Counted from the stretch's first letter, positions 1 through 9,138 are shown. The stretch is 60,418 nt of DNA from Erythrobacter sp. (GCA_024642335.1 JAHEBH010000010.1:1-60418); one strand, 5' to 3'. Notes: generated by a model from the letters alone, not told the origin. Numbers and translations are program-made.

Positions 1-2247
1 GACATCAACACCATGGGCGACCGCGGCATCATGCTGATGCAGGGCACGCTCAACCTGCATGGCAATCGCGAAAACAGCTGGACCAAGCTCGCCCGGACGG
101 CGGAGACCGGAGTCACCAGCATCACCGTGCTGGACACCAGCGGCTGGCGTGTGGGTGACGAAATCATCCTCGCCTCGACCGACTTCAATCCAAGGCAGGC
201 GGAACGCCGCACCATCACCGCGATCGCCGGCAACACGGTCAGCTTTGCCGAACCGCTTGAATATATGCACTATGGCGAGATCACCTTCGGCGTGGACGAG
301 CGCGGCGAAGTCGGCATGATCAGCCGCAATATCAAGATTCAGGCCTCCGAAGATTCGAACGAGACCTACTTCGGCGGGCACATCATGGCGATGTCCGGGT
401 CCAGGATGTATATCGACAGCGTCGAGCTCTCGCGCATGGGCCAGCACCTCACGCTGGCGCGCTATCCCGTCCATTTCCACATGCTGGGCGAAGGCGCGGG
501 CCAGTATATCCGCAATGCCTCTATCCATGACACTTTCAACCGCTGCGTGACGGTGCACGGCACCAATAATCTGCAGGTAGAAAGGAACGTCACCTACAAC
601 ACCGTCGGCCACTGCTTCTTCATGGAAGACGGGATCGAGAACGGAAACCGCTTTGTCGAGAACCTTGGCATCCAGACCAAGTGTCACCCGACGCTCGATT
701 GCATGCCCACGCGCCTCGCCGCAGCGGGCGAGGACCCGCACTTCGAGGATCGCTATGCCTATCGCAGGGAGGGTCAGGCATCCGAGAATGTCCTGCTGCC
801 TTCCGACAACACTGTGGCGACCTTCTGGATCACCAATCCGGACAATACCTATATTGGCAATGTGGCTGCAGGTTCGGATTCGAACGGTTTCTGGATGTCG
901 CTGCCCGAACACCCCAACGGTCAGTTCGAGGGCACGGAGGCTAGCGCCCAGACCTGGCCGCGCCGCATGCCCTTCCGCGAGTTCAGGGGCAATGTCGCCC
1001 ATTCGAACTATGATGGCTTCATGTTCGACCGGAACATCAATGCCGACAACACATTCGGCGTGACCGGCAATGCCCACATGCCCAAGGCCGATGTTGCCGA
1101 CTATAACAGCGAGACGGTAGAAACGGTCTTCGCGGACCTGACAGCCTACAAGAACCGCAATGGCGGCATCTGGGGCCGCGGCGAGATGCATGTCTTCCGC
1201 AACGCGAAAGTGGCCGACAACGCGATGGGCTATACCCATGCATCGGGCAATGGCGGCCGTGATCCATATACCTCCCTGGTGATCGACTCGCTGTTCGTCG
1301 GCGAGACCGATAATGCGGGAAACCCCGCTACGCCGGAGGAAGTGGCCTATGGCCGCAGCCTGCCCAAGCCCCTGATCCCCGATTTCCCGATCCGCGGCTA
1401 CGAATATTACGACTACCGGCACGACGTGGTGAACACGACCTTTGTAAACTTCGTCGACAACGATCTGCGCGATACGGGCGCGCTCTCCTACCTCATGTAT
1501 ACCAGCGCAGGCGTCAGCACCGAGAATGCCATTGAAGGCGCACATTTCATCAACGCCAAGCAGGTACATTTCCCGCGCGACGAATACAGGTGGGGCAATG
1601 ACCATCTGGGCGGCGTGGCCTGGAGGACCTCTGCCATCCACGACAAGGATGGCTCGGTCGGCGGCATTGCCGATAGCTACATTCTCATCAACGACGGCGT
1701 ATATGACAGCGTCGCTGCCGACGCGGAGAGCTGCGAAATCAGGGAGGACTGGAACGCGGCTGTGTGCACGGGCGACTATGGCCGCCTGATCGTAGGCGCG
1801 CCCGTTCGCCGCGGTCCTGCTCCCGATCAACCGCCAGTTGGAAGCGGCCCCAGCCTGCTTGGTGCCGGAGACCTCCCTGCCAGGCCTCCTGCTCCGTCGC
1901 ATGTTCTTGTCCGCAATGAACAAGAGTTCCCGCTGACGAGCGGCCAGAGCACGATCCGCGCCGGAACCGAAATGGAAATGATTACCGACAGGCCGGAAGC
2001 CTCGCTCAGCCTCAGGGAGATGGACGTTGGCTCATGGGTCATCTTGTCCTTGCCGGGCTTCAGCAGCGCAGCGTCGGGCACCGAAATGCGCAGCCTGGAT
2101 GCGCTCCGCGCAGCCAGCGACACTTCCTACTACAGAGATGGTGACACGCTGTGGGTCAAGCTGGTGGCGGAGGAGACCGATGCCGGCCCGCTTGGCTTCC
2201 GCGGCGGAGCAACTATCGAGGTGAGCAGGGAAGCTATGGGCGGTTGA
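1..2247 (+). CDS. G8-domain, beta-helix secreted protein (5' partial)
   Basis: The reading frame is open from base 1, so the N-terminus lies outside the window. The first ~110 visible residues match the end of a G8 domain (WRVGDEIILAST, then alternating strands). A long parallel beta-helix-like region follows, with motifs such as YPVHFHMLGE and repeated NxxxxN turns, as in the human CEMIP/TMEM2 group. After a Pro-rich linker (about residues 600-635), a C-terminal module ends with YYRDGDTLWVKL, which resembles the tail of the same family. Animal relatives act on or bind hyaluronan; bacterial members are largely uncharacterised, so a role in polysaccharide binding or cleavage is only inferred. 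The protein is probably exported, but the signal peptide is not visible. It converges with the Vgb-like gene. Confidence 0.85.
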   Translation, partial: DINTMGDRGIMLMQGTLNLHGNRENSWTKLARTAETGVTSITVLDTSGWRVGDEIILASTDFNPRQAERRTITAIAGNTVSFAEPLEYMHYGEITFGVDERGEVGMISRNIKIQASEDSNETYFGGHIMAMSGSRMYIDSVELSRMGQHLTLARYPVHFHMLGEGAGQYIRNASIHDTFNRCVTVHGTNNLQVERNVTYNTVGHCFFMEDGIENGNRFVENLGIQTKCHPTLDCMPTRLAAAGEDPHFEDRYAYRREGQASENVLLPSDNTVATFWITNPDNTYIGNVAAGSDSNGFWMSLPEHPNGQFEGTEASAQTWPRRMPFREFRGNVAHSNYDGFMFDRNINADNTFGVTGNAHMPKADVADYNSETVETVFADLTAYKNRNGGIWGRGEMHVFRNAKVADNAMGYTHASGNGGRDPYTSLVIDSLFVGETDNAGNPATPEEVAYGRSLPKPLIPDFPIRGYEYYDYRHDVVNTTFVNFVDNDLRDTGALSYLMYTSAGVSTENAIEGAHFINAKQVHFPRDEYRWGNDHLGGVAWRTSAIHDKDGSVGGIADSYILINDGVYDSVAADAESCEIREDWNAAVCTGDYGRLIVGAPVRRGPAPDQPPVGSGPSLLGAGDLPARPPAPSHVLVRNEQEFPLTSGQSTIRAGTEMEMITDRPEASLSLREMDVGSWVILSLPGFSSAASGTEMRSLDALRAASDTSYYRDGDTLWVKLVAEETDAGPLGFRGGATIEVSREAMGG

Positions 2248-2348
2248 CCCACGGCAAGCTCGGCTTGGGCGAGATTTCAACGCAGGAAACAATGCGGAAA
2301 TATCCAAGTTCAGCATGCCGCTCTTTTAGCTTGCATGAGCGCCGTCCT

Positions 2349-3353
2349 CTAATCGAGCGCCAACCTGCCCACAGTATTGGTATCCGCCCCGAACCAGATC
2401 GTATTGGTCGCCTCGTGGTAATGCATATGCCGCAAGGTGCGCCCTCCCGAAGGCACCTCGCCGATGGCGAAGAAGCGCTCGTTGTCGGGATCGAAGCCGA
2501 CAAAGCGGTTGGGCTGCACGCCGGTTTCGACCAACCAGATATTGCCCTCGCCATCCATGGCAGTTCCGTAGGGGCGAGATTCCGCACCTGACGGGAGTGG
2601 CCATTCCTCGAACGTGCCGCTCGCAGGATCGTAAGCGCCTAGGAGGCCGTCGGCATAATCGCCATACCAGATGCGTCCATCATCAGTGATCTCGACACGG
2701 CGGGGGCGCGCCGTCTCTCGCGGCAGGTCGATCTCGGTCAGTTCCATGGTTGCGGGATCGACCTTTGCCAGCTTGCTGGTACCGAACAGGACGACCCAGA
2801 TTGAACCATCGGGCGCGATCTTGATGCCATAGGGGCGCGCCCGTTCGGTCGGAACGGGTATCAGTTGCACCTCACGCGTGGCGAGCGTCAGCTTGCCGAT
2901 GTAATTGCTGAACTGCGCGGTGAACCAGATGTCGCCCGCATCATCGAAGATCAGCGTATGCGGATCGCGCACTGCCGGATCGGGCATGGGAATCTGTTCG
3001 ATTTCGCGGGTGACGGGATCGATGCGCCCGATATGGCCGACCAGGTTTCCGGCATACCAGACAGCACCATCTTTATCGACGATCTGGTTATGCGGGCCTG
3101 CGCCCTCGGGCAGGTCCACCCGCTCGAATTCACCGGTCTGCGGGTTGAGCATGGCCGCATAATGGCCGCCCTGCCCGACGAACCAGACTTCGCTGTCGGA
3201 AACCGCAAAGGGATCGCGCGGACGCGTGTTTTCCCACGGAACCTCCCACTCACGGATATCGAGCGCAGTGTCGATGTCTTCTCCCTGGGCAAGTGCCGCA
3301 GGAGCACCCAGCAGCGCCAGGGCTGCAGAACCTAAAAGAATTCTCGCCAGCAT
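2349..3353 (-). CDS. Secreted Vgb/SMP-30-like beta-propeller protein
   Basis: The start is set at 3353, where GGGAGG lies 8 nt upstream and a clear signal peptide begins (MLARILLGSAALALL, cleavage near ALAQ). An upstream in-frame start would add 16 non-signal residues. The mature protein is a repetitive propeller in which each blade carries a signature like DGxIWxxxxxxxxxxxxDP (for example IWFTAQFSNYIGKL and IWYGDYADGLLGAYDP). This is the fold of virginiamycin B lyase (streptogramin lyase) and related SMP-30/gluconolaconase-like proteins. Most chromosomal homologues are not proven antibiotic lyases, so a periplasmic lactonase, lyase or binding role is equally possible. It converges with the G8-domain gene, and both products appear to be exported. 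Confidence 0.82.
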   Translation of the reverse strand: MLARILLGSAALALLGAPAALAQGEDIDTALDIREWEVPWENTRPRDPFAVSDSEVWFVGQGGHYAAMLNPQTGEFERVDLPEGAGPHNQIVDKDGAVWYAGNLVGHIGRIDPVTREIEQIPMPDPAVRDPHTLIFDDAGDIWFTAQFSNYIGKLTLATREVQLIPVPTERARPYGIKIAPDGSIWVVLFGTSKLAKVDPATMELTEIDLPRETARPRRVEITDDGRIWYGDYADGLLGAYDPASGTFEEWPLPSGAESRPYGTAMDGEGNIWLVETGVQPNRFVGFDPDNERFFAIGEVPSGGRTLRHMHYHEATNTIWFGADTNTVGRLALD

Positions 3354-3412
3354 GATCAAATCCTCCCGTCCAGTGGCGGGGAGACTAGCCCATTGCGGCA
3401 CCGGAGAACAGA

Positions 3413-4801
3413 TCAGTCGAAACCGACACCCAGAAAGCCGGGCATCGGCCCGTTCCAGTCACCCGGCTTGCCGGGAGGATCATTGTCCTCGTACCGGGGC
3501 CTCCGCTCGCGCTTCTCTGCACGCGGTGCCTCCTCGGGCTTTTCCTTACGCGGTGAGCGCTTGGCCGTTTCTTCGGGCTTGGCTTCTTCCCTCTTGGGGC
3601 GTGAACGCTTGGGCTTTTCCTCGCGCTGGCGCTCCCCGCGCGGCTCGGGCTCGGGCTCGGAACGGTCCTCTCTGGCGGGAGCGACGCTGGACCAGTCGAA
3701 GGCCGGAACCTTCATCTTGGTCAGCTTTTCGACGTTCTCCAGCGCTTCCTTGTCAGCGGGCGTGACCAGCGTAATCGAACGCCCCTTGGCCCCGGCACGA
3801 CCTGTGCGGCCGATACGGTGGACGTAATCGTCCGGATGCCACGGGGTATCGTAATTGAAGACGTGGCTCACGCCTTTGATATCGAGACCGCGCGCGGCAA
3901 CGTCCGACGCAACGAGAATGTTGACCTCACCCTTCTTGAACAAGTCGAGCTCGGCAATGCGGCTGGCCTGGTCCATGTCACCATGAATTTCGCCGCTCCG
4001 AAAACCGGACTTCTGCAGATCCTTGTTCAACTCGCGCACCGTCGTCTTGCGATTGGCGAAGATGATCGCGGTTGTTACATTGTCGACCTCGAGAAGGTAT
4101 TTCAGCGCCTGCTTCTTCTTGCGCGGGCTGATCTCGACCTTGAACTGGGCGATGTTGACATTCGCTGTGGCAGCGCGGGCAACCTCGATCGACTTGGGGT
4201 TCGTCAGGAACTTATCTGCCAGCCGCTTGATCGGCGGCGGCATGGTGGCGCTGAAAAGCAATGTCTGGCGCTGCGCAGGCAGTTTCTCGCAAATGAACTC
4301 GATATCGGGAATGAAGCCCATGTCGAGCATCCGGTCCGCCTCGTCTATCACCAGAAGGTCGCACCCGTTGAGCAGGATCTTGCCGCGCTCGAACAGGTCC
4401 ATCAGCCGGCCCGGCGTGGCGATGAGAACGTCCACACCCTCGTCCAGCGCCTTGACCTGGTCGCCCATCTGCACGCCGCCGATCAGCAATGCCATGTTGA
4501 GGTTGTGGTTCTTGCCGTATTTTTCGAAATTCTCGGCCACCTGCATGGCCAGTTCGCGCGTCGGCTCGAGGATCAACGAGCGCGGCATCCGCGCCCGGCG
4601 GCGACCGTTGGCCAATATATCGATCATCGGCAACACGAAGCTGGCCGTCTTGCCAGTGCCGGTCTGTGCGATGGCGATCAGGTCGCGCATCATCTGGACC
4701 TGCGGGATAGCTTCCGCCTGGATCGGAGTCGGCTCCTCATAGCCGGCATCCTGCACGGCCTGCAGCAACTTATCGGAAAGGCCGAGATCGGCGAACTTCA
4801 T
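3413..4801 (-). CDS. DEAD-box ATP-dependent RNA helicase, RhlE/RhlB type
   Basis: 462 residues with all helicase motifs in order: the Q motif around PTPIQAEAIP, motif I AQTGTGKT, PTRELA, DEAD, SAT, the RGLDIKG region and HRIGRTGRAG. The core ends near residue 375. A tail of about 75 residues rich in Lys, Arg, Glu and Pro follows, as in RNA-binding tails of RhlE/RhlB-type helicases. The likely role is RNA duplex unwinding during ribosome assembly or mRNA decay in the cytoplasm. It is a single-gene unit with 142 bp upstream. The exact subfamily cannot be fixed by eye. Confidence 0.93.
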   Translation of the reverse strand: MKFADLGLSDKLLQAVQDAGYEEPTPIQAEAIPQVQMMRDLIAIAQTGTGKTASFVLPMIDILANGRRRARMPRSLILEPTRELAMQVAENFEKYGKNHNLNMALLIGGVQMGDQVKALDEGVDVLIATPGRLMDLFERGKILLNGCDLLVIDEADRMLDMGFIPDIEFICEKLPAQRQTLLFSATMPPPIKRLADKFLTNPKSIEVARAATANVNIAQFKVEISPRKKKQALKYLLEVDNVTTAIIFANRKTTVRELNKDLQKSGFRSGEIHGDMDQASRIAELDLFKKGEVNILVASDVAARGLDIKGVSHVFNYDTPWHPDDYVHRIGRTGRAGAKGRSITLVTPADKEALENVEKLTKMKVPAFDWSSVAPAREDRSEPEPEPRGERQREEKPKRSRPKREEAKPEETAKRSPRKEKPEEAPRAEKRERRPRYEDNDPPGKPGDWNGPMPGFLGVGFD

Positions 4802-4944
4802 AGGCGGTATAATATCCCGAAAGGGTGGCCTGCAGCTCAGCAGGCGATAATGGCAGTATGTCTGCTAATTGCGACTGGCGCGCCCTACGCAGCTTGAAAG
4901 GAAAAAGTCAAGAATTTGCCCATGACCCTGTCAGGACGGGACAG

Positions 4945-5574
4945 TCAGTTTCCGACGGCAACCAGCCGCGTCAGACCTTCGATGGAACAGGACAGGCCGG
5001 CACGCGATTGCAGGCGGTCGCGTGCAATGCAGATCTGTCCATCCTCGCTGCGTTCGACATAGAAGCCCTGGTAGAACGCCCGCGCAGTACAACTGTGCCC
5101 CAGCGACGCTGCCAGAATCTGCCGGTTTTCAAGGAATAACAGCAGGCGATTGTCATTGGTCGGCTGCACGCCGAGGATATCTTCGGTGTTCACGCAATCG
5201 CCGTGCGGCACTTCTTCATAGGCGGTACGCAAGGGACGTCTGGGGAGAGTAGACATCAACCGCTCGCGCGCATCGGGCGGACTGGGAGAAACTCGAATAA
5301 CCACGCGCTGCCGGATCTGCACCTGCCCGAGTGTGTCGGAACGCCGCGCATCCTCTAATACCCTGAAAGGAGGCGTTGCGATTCCTTCCAGCCCCAATTC
5401 CTGGCGCTGCCGTTCAGGCGAAGCACTGGCATTGCCCCCCGCACCCTGCGCAAGGAGCGGCGCCTCACCCCCAAGGGCGGCCGCCATGATCATCGATACG
5501 GCAAGGGAAAGGGCGAGATATCTCTTCAAAGCAAATGCTCTTGGAACAACCGCCCGGCGCGGCCTGCAATCCAT
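4945..5574 (-). CDS. Exported hypothetical protein
   Basis: The frame encodes a typical signal peptide (KRYLALSLAVSMIMAAALGG, then a LLAQ cleavage site) followed by about 155 residues with no domain I recognise. The mature part has a low-complexity start (GAGGNASASPERQRQ) and four cysteines towards the C-terminus (GDCVNTED, HSCTARAF, QICIARDR, LSCSIEG), which could form disulfides in the periplasm. The ATG at 5574 is used here. A TTG at 5529 would start the protein directly at the signal peptide and is a real alternative. It is divergent from the FAD dehydrogenase gene. It looks lineage-specific, with no assigned function. Confidence 0.72.
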   Translation of the reverse strand: MDCRPRRAVVPRAFALKRYLALSLAVSMIMAAALGGEAPLLAQGAGGNASASPERQRQELGLEGIATPPFRVLEDARRSDTLGQVQIRQRVVIRVSPSPPDARERLMSTLPRRPLRTAYEEVPHGDCVNTEDILGVQPTNDNRLLLFLENRQILAASLGHSCTARAFYQGFYVERSEDGQICIARDRLQSRAGLSCSIEGLTRLVAVGN

Positions 5575-5648
5575 CCCCCAATAGCAACCCTCATTGAATA
5601 GCGGCTTAACCTGCATATTCACCTTTGCAAGCCCGCTTGCAGGCTGGC

Positions 5649-7109
5649 ATGAGCGCACGCATGACCATGACAAGCGCTTTTGCCGAAGAAATTCGTACCT
5701 TGTTGGGGCCTTCCGGCTTCACGCAGGACCCCGAACTGGTGGAACCGTGGCTGACCGACTGGCGCGGTCGCTTTACCGGCAAGGCGATCGGCCTTGCTTC
5801 TCCTGCATCTACTGAAGAGGTTTCGGCTCTGGTCAAATTGTGCGTGCGGCACAGGATTCCGATCGTTCCGCAAGGCGGGAACAGCGGCATGTGCGGCGGC
5901 GCAACGCCCGACCAGGAAGGCAATGCCCTTCTCCTCTCGCTGCGCCGGATGAACACCATCCGCTCGCTCGACGTTCCTGCGCGCAAGATCGTCTGCGATG
6001 CAGGCGTGATCCTGCAAACGCTGCATGAAAAGGTCGATGGAACAGGCTTGCGCTTCCCTCTCACACTGGGCGGCAAGGGCTCGGCAACGGTAGGAGGGCT
6101 GGTTTCGACCAACGCCGGGGGAACACAGGTCCTGCGTCACGGATCGATGCGGGAACAGGTTCTGGGACTGGAGGCCGTGCTGGCAGATGGCAGCATCTTC
6201 AACTCGCTTACACCGCTCAAGAAGGACAATCGCGGCTTCGACCTCAAGCAATTGCTGATCGGGTCCGAAGGAACGATCGGGATCATAACGGCCGCGACAC
6301 TGAAGCTGGTTCCCGACCTTGCCGACCGTGCGGTCGTCTGGGCGGGAACAGGCTCGCTGTCAGGCGCAAGGAAGCTTCTGCTCCATTGCGAAGAGATGGC
6401 AGGATCGGCACTAGAAGGCTTCGAGGTCATCCCGCAGCCCACGCTTGACGACGTTGTGCACCACCTGCCCAATGCGCGCGCTCCCCTCGACGGACAACAT
6501 GCATGGCACGCACTGATCGAGGTGGTGGCGGACAAGGCCAATGTCGAGAGCTTGGCTGGACTGGTCGAGGCCATGCTTGAGGCTGCGCTGGAGAAGGGCC
6601 TGCTGGAAGATGCCGTCATTTCCGCGAATGAGACACAGGCCGAGGCATTCTGGCTTCTGCGGGATTCGATCGCCGCGGCCGAACGCGAAAAAGGCCCGGC
6701 GGTGCAGCACGATATTTCCGTGGCGGTCGAGAAGATGCCGGAGTTCGTCGAGCATGCCGTGCCAATGCTGGAAGCTGCATGGCCGGGAACCGAAGCGGTC
6801 GCTTTCGGGCACCTGGGAGACGGCAATGTCCATTTCCATGTCATCGCTCCGCCGGGAGCCGATTATGTCAGCTGGCAGGCGGGAGATGGCAAGAAGATCA
6901 GCAGCCAGGTCTATGATCTGGTCACGCAATGGGGTGGGTCGATCAGCGCCGAACACGGAATTGGGCAATTGAAGCGTGACGAGCTCGCCCGGTTGGGTGA
7001 CCCGGTCCACCTGGCAATGATGCGGCAGGTCAAGCAGGCGCTCGATCCGGAAGGTATCCTCAATCCCGGCAAACTCGTGCCGCTTGCACCGGAGGCAAGC
7101 AGCCTCTAA
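5649..7109 (+). CDS. FAD-linked D-2-hydroxyacid dehydrogenase (GlcD / D-2-hydroxyglutarate dehydrogenase type)
   Basis: An FAD-binding type 4 (PCMH) domain occupies the N-terminal half: PQGGNSGMCGGATP binds FAD, then GGLVSTNAGGTQVLRHG and GSEGTIGIITAATLKL. The C-terminal oxidase domain carries HLGDGNVHFHV (metal/substrate site), SAEHGIGQLKR and the family ending DPEGILNPGKLVP. Full-length members have about 460-480 residues, which fits. The expected reaction is oxidation of a D-2-hydroxyacid such as D-2-hydroxyglutarate or D-lactate, with electrons passed to a flavoprotein or quinone. The ATG at 5649 is preferred over 5625 because AGG precedes it and the extra residues lie outside the conserved domain. 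sapC follows 79 nt downstream. Confidence 0.9.
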   Translation: MSARMTMTSAFAEEIRTLLGPSGFTQDPELVEPWLTDWRGRFTGKAIGLASPASTEEVSALVKLCVRHRIPIVPQGGNSGMCGGATPDQEGNALLLSLRRMNTIRSLDVPARKIVCDAGVILQTLHEKVDGTGLRFPLTLGGKGSATVGGLVSTNAGGTQVLRHGSMREQVLGLEAVLADGSIFNSLTPLKKDNRGFDLKQLLIGSEGTIGIITAATLKLVPDLADRAVVWAGTGSLSGARKLLLHCEEMAGSALEGFEVIPQPTLDDVVHHLPNARAPLDGQHAWHALIEVVADKANVESLAGLVEAMLEAALEKGLLEDAVISANETQAEAFWLLRDSIAAAEREKGPAVQHDISVAVEKMPEFVEHAVPMLEAAWPGTEAVAFGHLGDGNVHFHVIAPPGADYVSWQAGDGKKISSQVYDLVTQWGGSISAEHGIGQLKRDELARLGDPVHLAMMRQVKQALDPEGILNPGKLVPLAPEASSL

Positions 7110-7188
7110 AGCCCCCCGCCAGAACAGTGATTGCCCCACCCGGCTTTCGCGAACCACAAGAACAATCCCAAGTTTGGAGAGACAGGAC

Positions 7189-7983
7189 ATGGCCAGCGCG
7201 CCTCAACCCGGATTGCCCATTTTCTATAACGACCTCGCACCGCTCAACAGCCAGCAGCATGGCAAGTGGAAAGCGATTTCGGTCGACAAGGCACCGTGGG
7301 TTGCAAAACAACACGCCATTCCGCTGACGGTGGAGGAATTCCCGCAGGCAATGCGCGATTACCCGATCGTGTTTTCGTCTGGCGACAAGCCGCTGCCGCT
7401 GGCTCTGTTGGGCCTCAATGAAGGCGTGAACGTCTTCTTCGAGGACGACGGCAAGGTGATCGGCACGCCGTATATTCCGGCCTACATCCGTCGCTATCCC
7501 TTCCTGCTCGCCAAGCTTGAGCAGAATTCGGAAAACCTCTCGCTCTGCTTCGATCCCACCACCGACTTGGTTGGCGACTTCGAGCAGGGCAACGACCTGT
7601 TCAATAATGACGGACAACCGACCCCGCACACGCAGGACCTTTTGAAGTTCTGCGAAATGTTCGAACAGGCCGGCGCAAAGACCACATCCTTCATGGAAGA
7701 GCTCAAGAAGGAAGACCTCCTGATGGACGGCGAAGTGGCCATCAACCGCCTGAACGGCGAAGGTCAGCCGTTCATCTACCGCGGTTTCCAGATGGTGAAC
7801 CAGGAGAAGCTCAGGCAGTTGCGCGGTGACCAGCTGCGCAAGTGGAACGAAAACGGCATGCTGCCGCTCATCTACGCCCACATCTTCTCGCTCGATCTGA
7901 TGCGCACGATCTTTGCCAGGCAAGGACTCCAGGGCAAGGGCCCGGCGCCGCAGGAGATGTTCGACGGCCTATCCAGGGCCTGA
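7189..7983 (+). CDS. SapC family protein
   Basis: 264 residues starting at the ATG at 7189, just after GGAGAGACAGGAC. The sequence is of the SapC type: an N-terminal PLNSQQHGKW block, then HAIPLTVEEFPQAMRDYPIVF and the LLGLNEGVNVF region, where the protein describes itself to a beta-rich fold with no known catalytic residues. SapC was named from the Campylobacter fetus S-layer export locus, but many SapC proteins occur in proteobacteria without an S-layer system, and none is visible here. There is no signal peptide. It is probably co-transcribed with the upstream dehydrogenase and ends at a strong terminator (8011-8039). Function is not known. Confidence 0.88.
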   Translation: MASAPQPGLPIFYNDLAPLNSQQHGKWKAISVDKAPWVAKQHAIPLTVEEFPQAMRDYPIVFSSGDKPLPLALLGLNEGVNVFFEDDGKVIGTPYIPAYIRRYPFLLAKLEQNSENLSLCFDPTTDLVGDFEQGNDLFNNDGQPTPHTQDLLKFCEMFEQAGAKTTSFMEELKKEDLLMDGEVAINRLNGEGQPFIYRGFQMVNQEKLRQLRGDQLRKWNENGMLPLIYAHIFSLDLMRTIFARQGLQGKGPAPQEMFDGLSRA

Positions 7984-8010
7984 CAGAGCCAAGAATATCC
8001 CAAACACAAA

Positions 8011-8039
8011 ACGGGGCCGTTAATCCGGCCCCGTTTTTT
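8011..8039 (+). terminator. Rho-independent terminator of sapC
   Basis: A 9-bp perfect GC-rich stem (8011-8019 with 8026-8034), a 6-nt loop and a run of T residues at 8034-8039. It begins 28 nt after the sapC stop. Confidence 0.93.
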
Positions 8040-8040
8040 C

Positions 8041-8068
8041 TTGAAACAGGCACATCCGCGCCTATGTT
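8041..8068 (+). promoter_or_regulatory. Candidate sigma70-type promoter for a small RNA
   Basis: TTGAAA at 8041-8046 and TATGTT at 8063-8068 are separated by 16 nt. The element lies directly after the sapC terminator and before a structured non-coding stretch that ends in its own terminator. The predicted start is near 8075. This is based on sequence match only. Confidence 0.45.
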
Positions 8069-8074
8069 AATATT

Positions 8075-8176
8075 GTCCTGACAGGTTGCCCTCATGACCG
8101 GTCGGGATAAGTGCACATTGTGCACTTCCTCCCTGAACCTTGGCCGCCTCGCGCCTCAAGCGCGGGGCGGTTTTTT
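8075..8176 (+). ncRNA. Candidate small regulatory RNA (~100 nt)
   Basis: A non-coding stretch bounded by a promoter-like element and a strong terminator. From 5' to 3' it holds a GACCGGTC palindrome (8096-8103), a perfect 8-bp hairpin with 3-nt loop (8109-8127), an unpaired TTCCTCCCTG segment that contains an anti-Shine-Dalgarno-like CCTCCC (8128-8133), and an 11-bp terminator hairpin. A CU-rich loop segment between two hairpins is the layout of several alphaproteobacterial trans-acting sRNAs that block ribosome binding sites. No known RNA family was recognised with certainty. It could instead be a 3' or attenuation element, but the next gene on this strand is over 1 kb away. Confidence 0.45.
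8144..8176 (+). terminator. Rho-independent terminator of the candidate sRNA
   Basis: An 11-bp stem (8144-8154 with 8160-8170, one G-T wobble), a 5-nt CTCAA loop and six T residues at 8171-8176. No protein-coding gene on this strand ends nearby, so an independent transcript is implied. On the other strand it sits just past the amidohydrolase stop but lacks a T run. Confidence 0.85.
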
Positions 8177-8193
8177 CTTGCCGTGTTCGGTCA

Positions 8194-9138
8194 TCATTCC
8201 GCCGCTTGCGGAAACGACCTCGATCCAGATGTCAGCTCGTCCGCCAGCCTGCGCACGCAATTGGCCAGCAGCTCTGCCACCTCTTCGAGACCCTCCCCCG
8301 GCTCGGTCAGTTCTGCATCGAGATAGGCCGACCTGCATACCTCCATCTGCAACGCGTGAATTCCCCTTGCCGGCGCGGAATGGCGTTCCAGCACGTAACC
8401 GCCGGCATAAGGGCGATTATGCGCCACATTGCGCCCCTCATTTTCGAGATGGCCAATGGCGGTCAGGCTGAGGCTGGCACCACATGAGGCCCCATAACGA
8501 TCTCCCACCACAAAATCGGGTGAAGGAGAATATCCGGACTTCGGTCCGAGCGGCGGCATGGAGTGCAAGTCAATCAGCAGGGCGCTCCCCCAACGATCGC
8601 GCAAATTCTCGAGCCCTTGCGACAGCGCAGCATGATAGGGCTTGTGGACCAGTTCTATCCTTGCTTCGAGCTCTTCCGCCAACATACGGCGCTTCCATAT
8701 TTCACCCATCCCCGAAAGGCGCCGCGGAACCAGCCCCAACCCGCTGCGCGCCCTGCGACCGGCGGCAAGGCGCGGCAGCCGCGTCGGCGATCCGCCTGCT
8801 ACCATCTCCCAGTCCATATCGTCGGGCGAACGATTGAGGTCGATCATTGCACGCGGGGCATGCGAGACAAGCAATGTTGCGCCGGTCTGGTCAGCAACCT
8901 TGTGCGCGAGAACGTCTGCCAAACGGTCTTCCAGGCGATGCCGCGCCTGGTCAGGGAACCGCATCTGTTCAACCAGGCTGGCCGGATAGCGCCTTCCCGC
9001 ATGCGGAACCGCGATCATGACGGGTATCGCCGAAGGCCGGCAACGGAACAGGTCGAAAGCCGCTTGTCCTTCTCCATCGGGAAGCAGGCCGCCCTGCAGC
9101 CGCCCCGAATCATGCGCGTTTCTTCCTTGTCCGACCAT
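8194..9138 (-). CDS. N-formylglutamate amidohydrolase family protein
   Basis: About 314 residues with the family's marks: VPHAGRRYP near the N-terminus, then DLNRSPDDMDWE, LLIDLHSMPP and ERHSAPARGIHALQMEVCR near the C-terminus. These His, Asp and Glu residues line the zinc site in the FGase superfamily. The classical reaction is hydrolysis of N-formyl-L-glutamate at the end of a histidine degradation route, but no hut genes are nearby, so the true substrate is open. The ATG at 9138 is preferred because the conserved domain starts about 40 residues later and the longer frame overlaps the cpdR promoter region. It is divergent from cpdR. Confidence 0.87.
   Translation of the reverse strand: MVGQGRNAHDSGRLQGGLLPDGEGQAAFDLFRCRPSAIPVMIAVPHAGRRYPASLVEQMRFPDQARHRLEDRLADVLAHKVADQTGATLLVSHAPRAMIDLNRSPDDMDWEMVAGGSPTRLPRLAAGRRARSGLGLVPRRLSGMGEIWKRRMLAEELEARIELVHKPYHAALSQGLENLRDRWGSALLIDLHSMPPLGPKSGYSPSPDFVVGDRYGASCGASLSLTAIGHLENEGRNVAHNRPYAGGYVLERHSAPARGIHALQMEVCRSAYLDAELTEPGEGLEEVAELLANCVRRLADELTSGSRSFPQAAE

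Noticed and set aside
5619-6251. Long minus-strand open frames opposite the FAD dehydrogenase gene
   Set aside because: They mirror the strong codon bias of the plus-strand gene, lack ribosome binding sites and show no domain.
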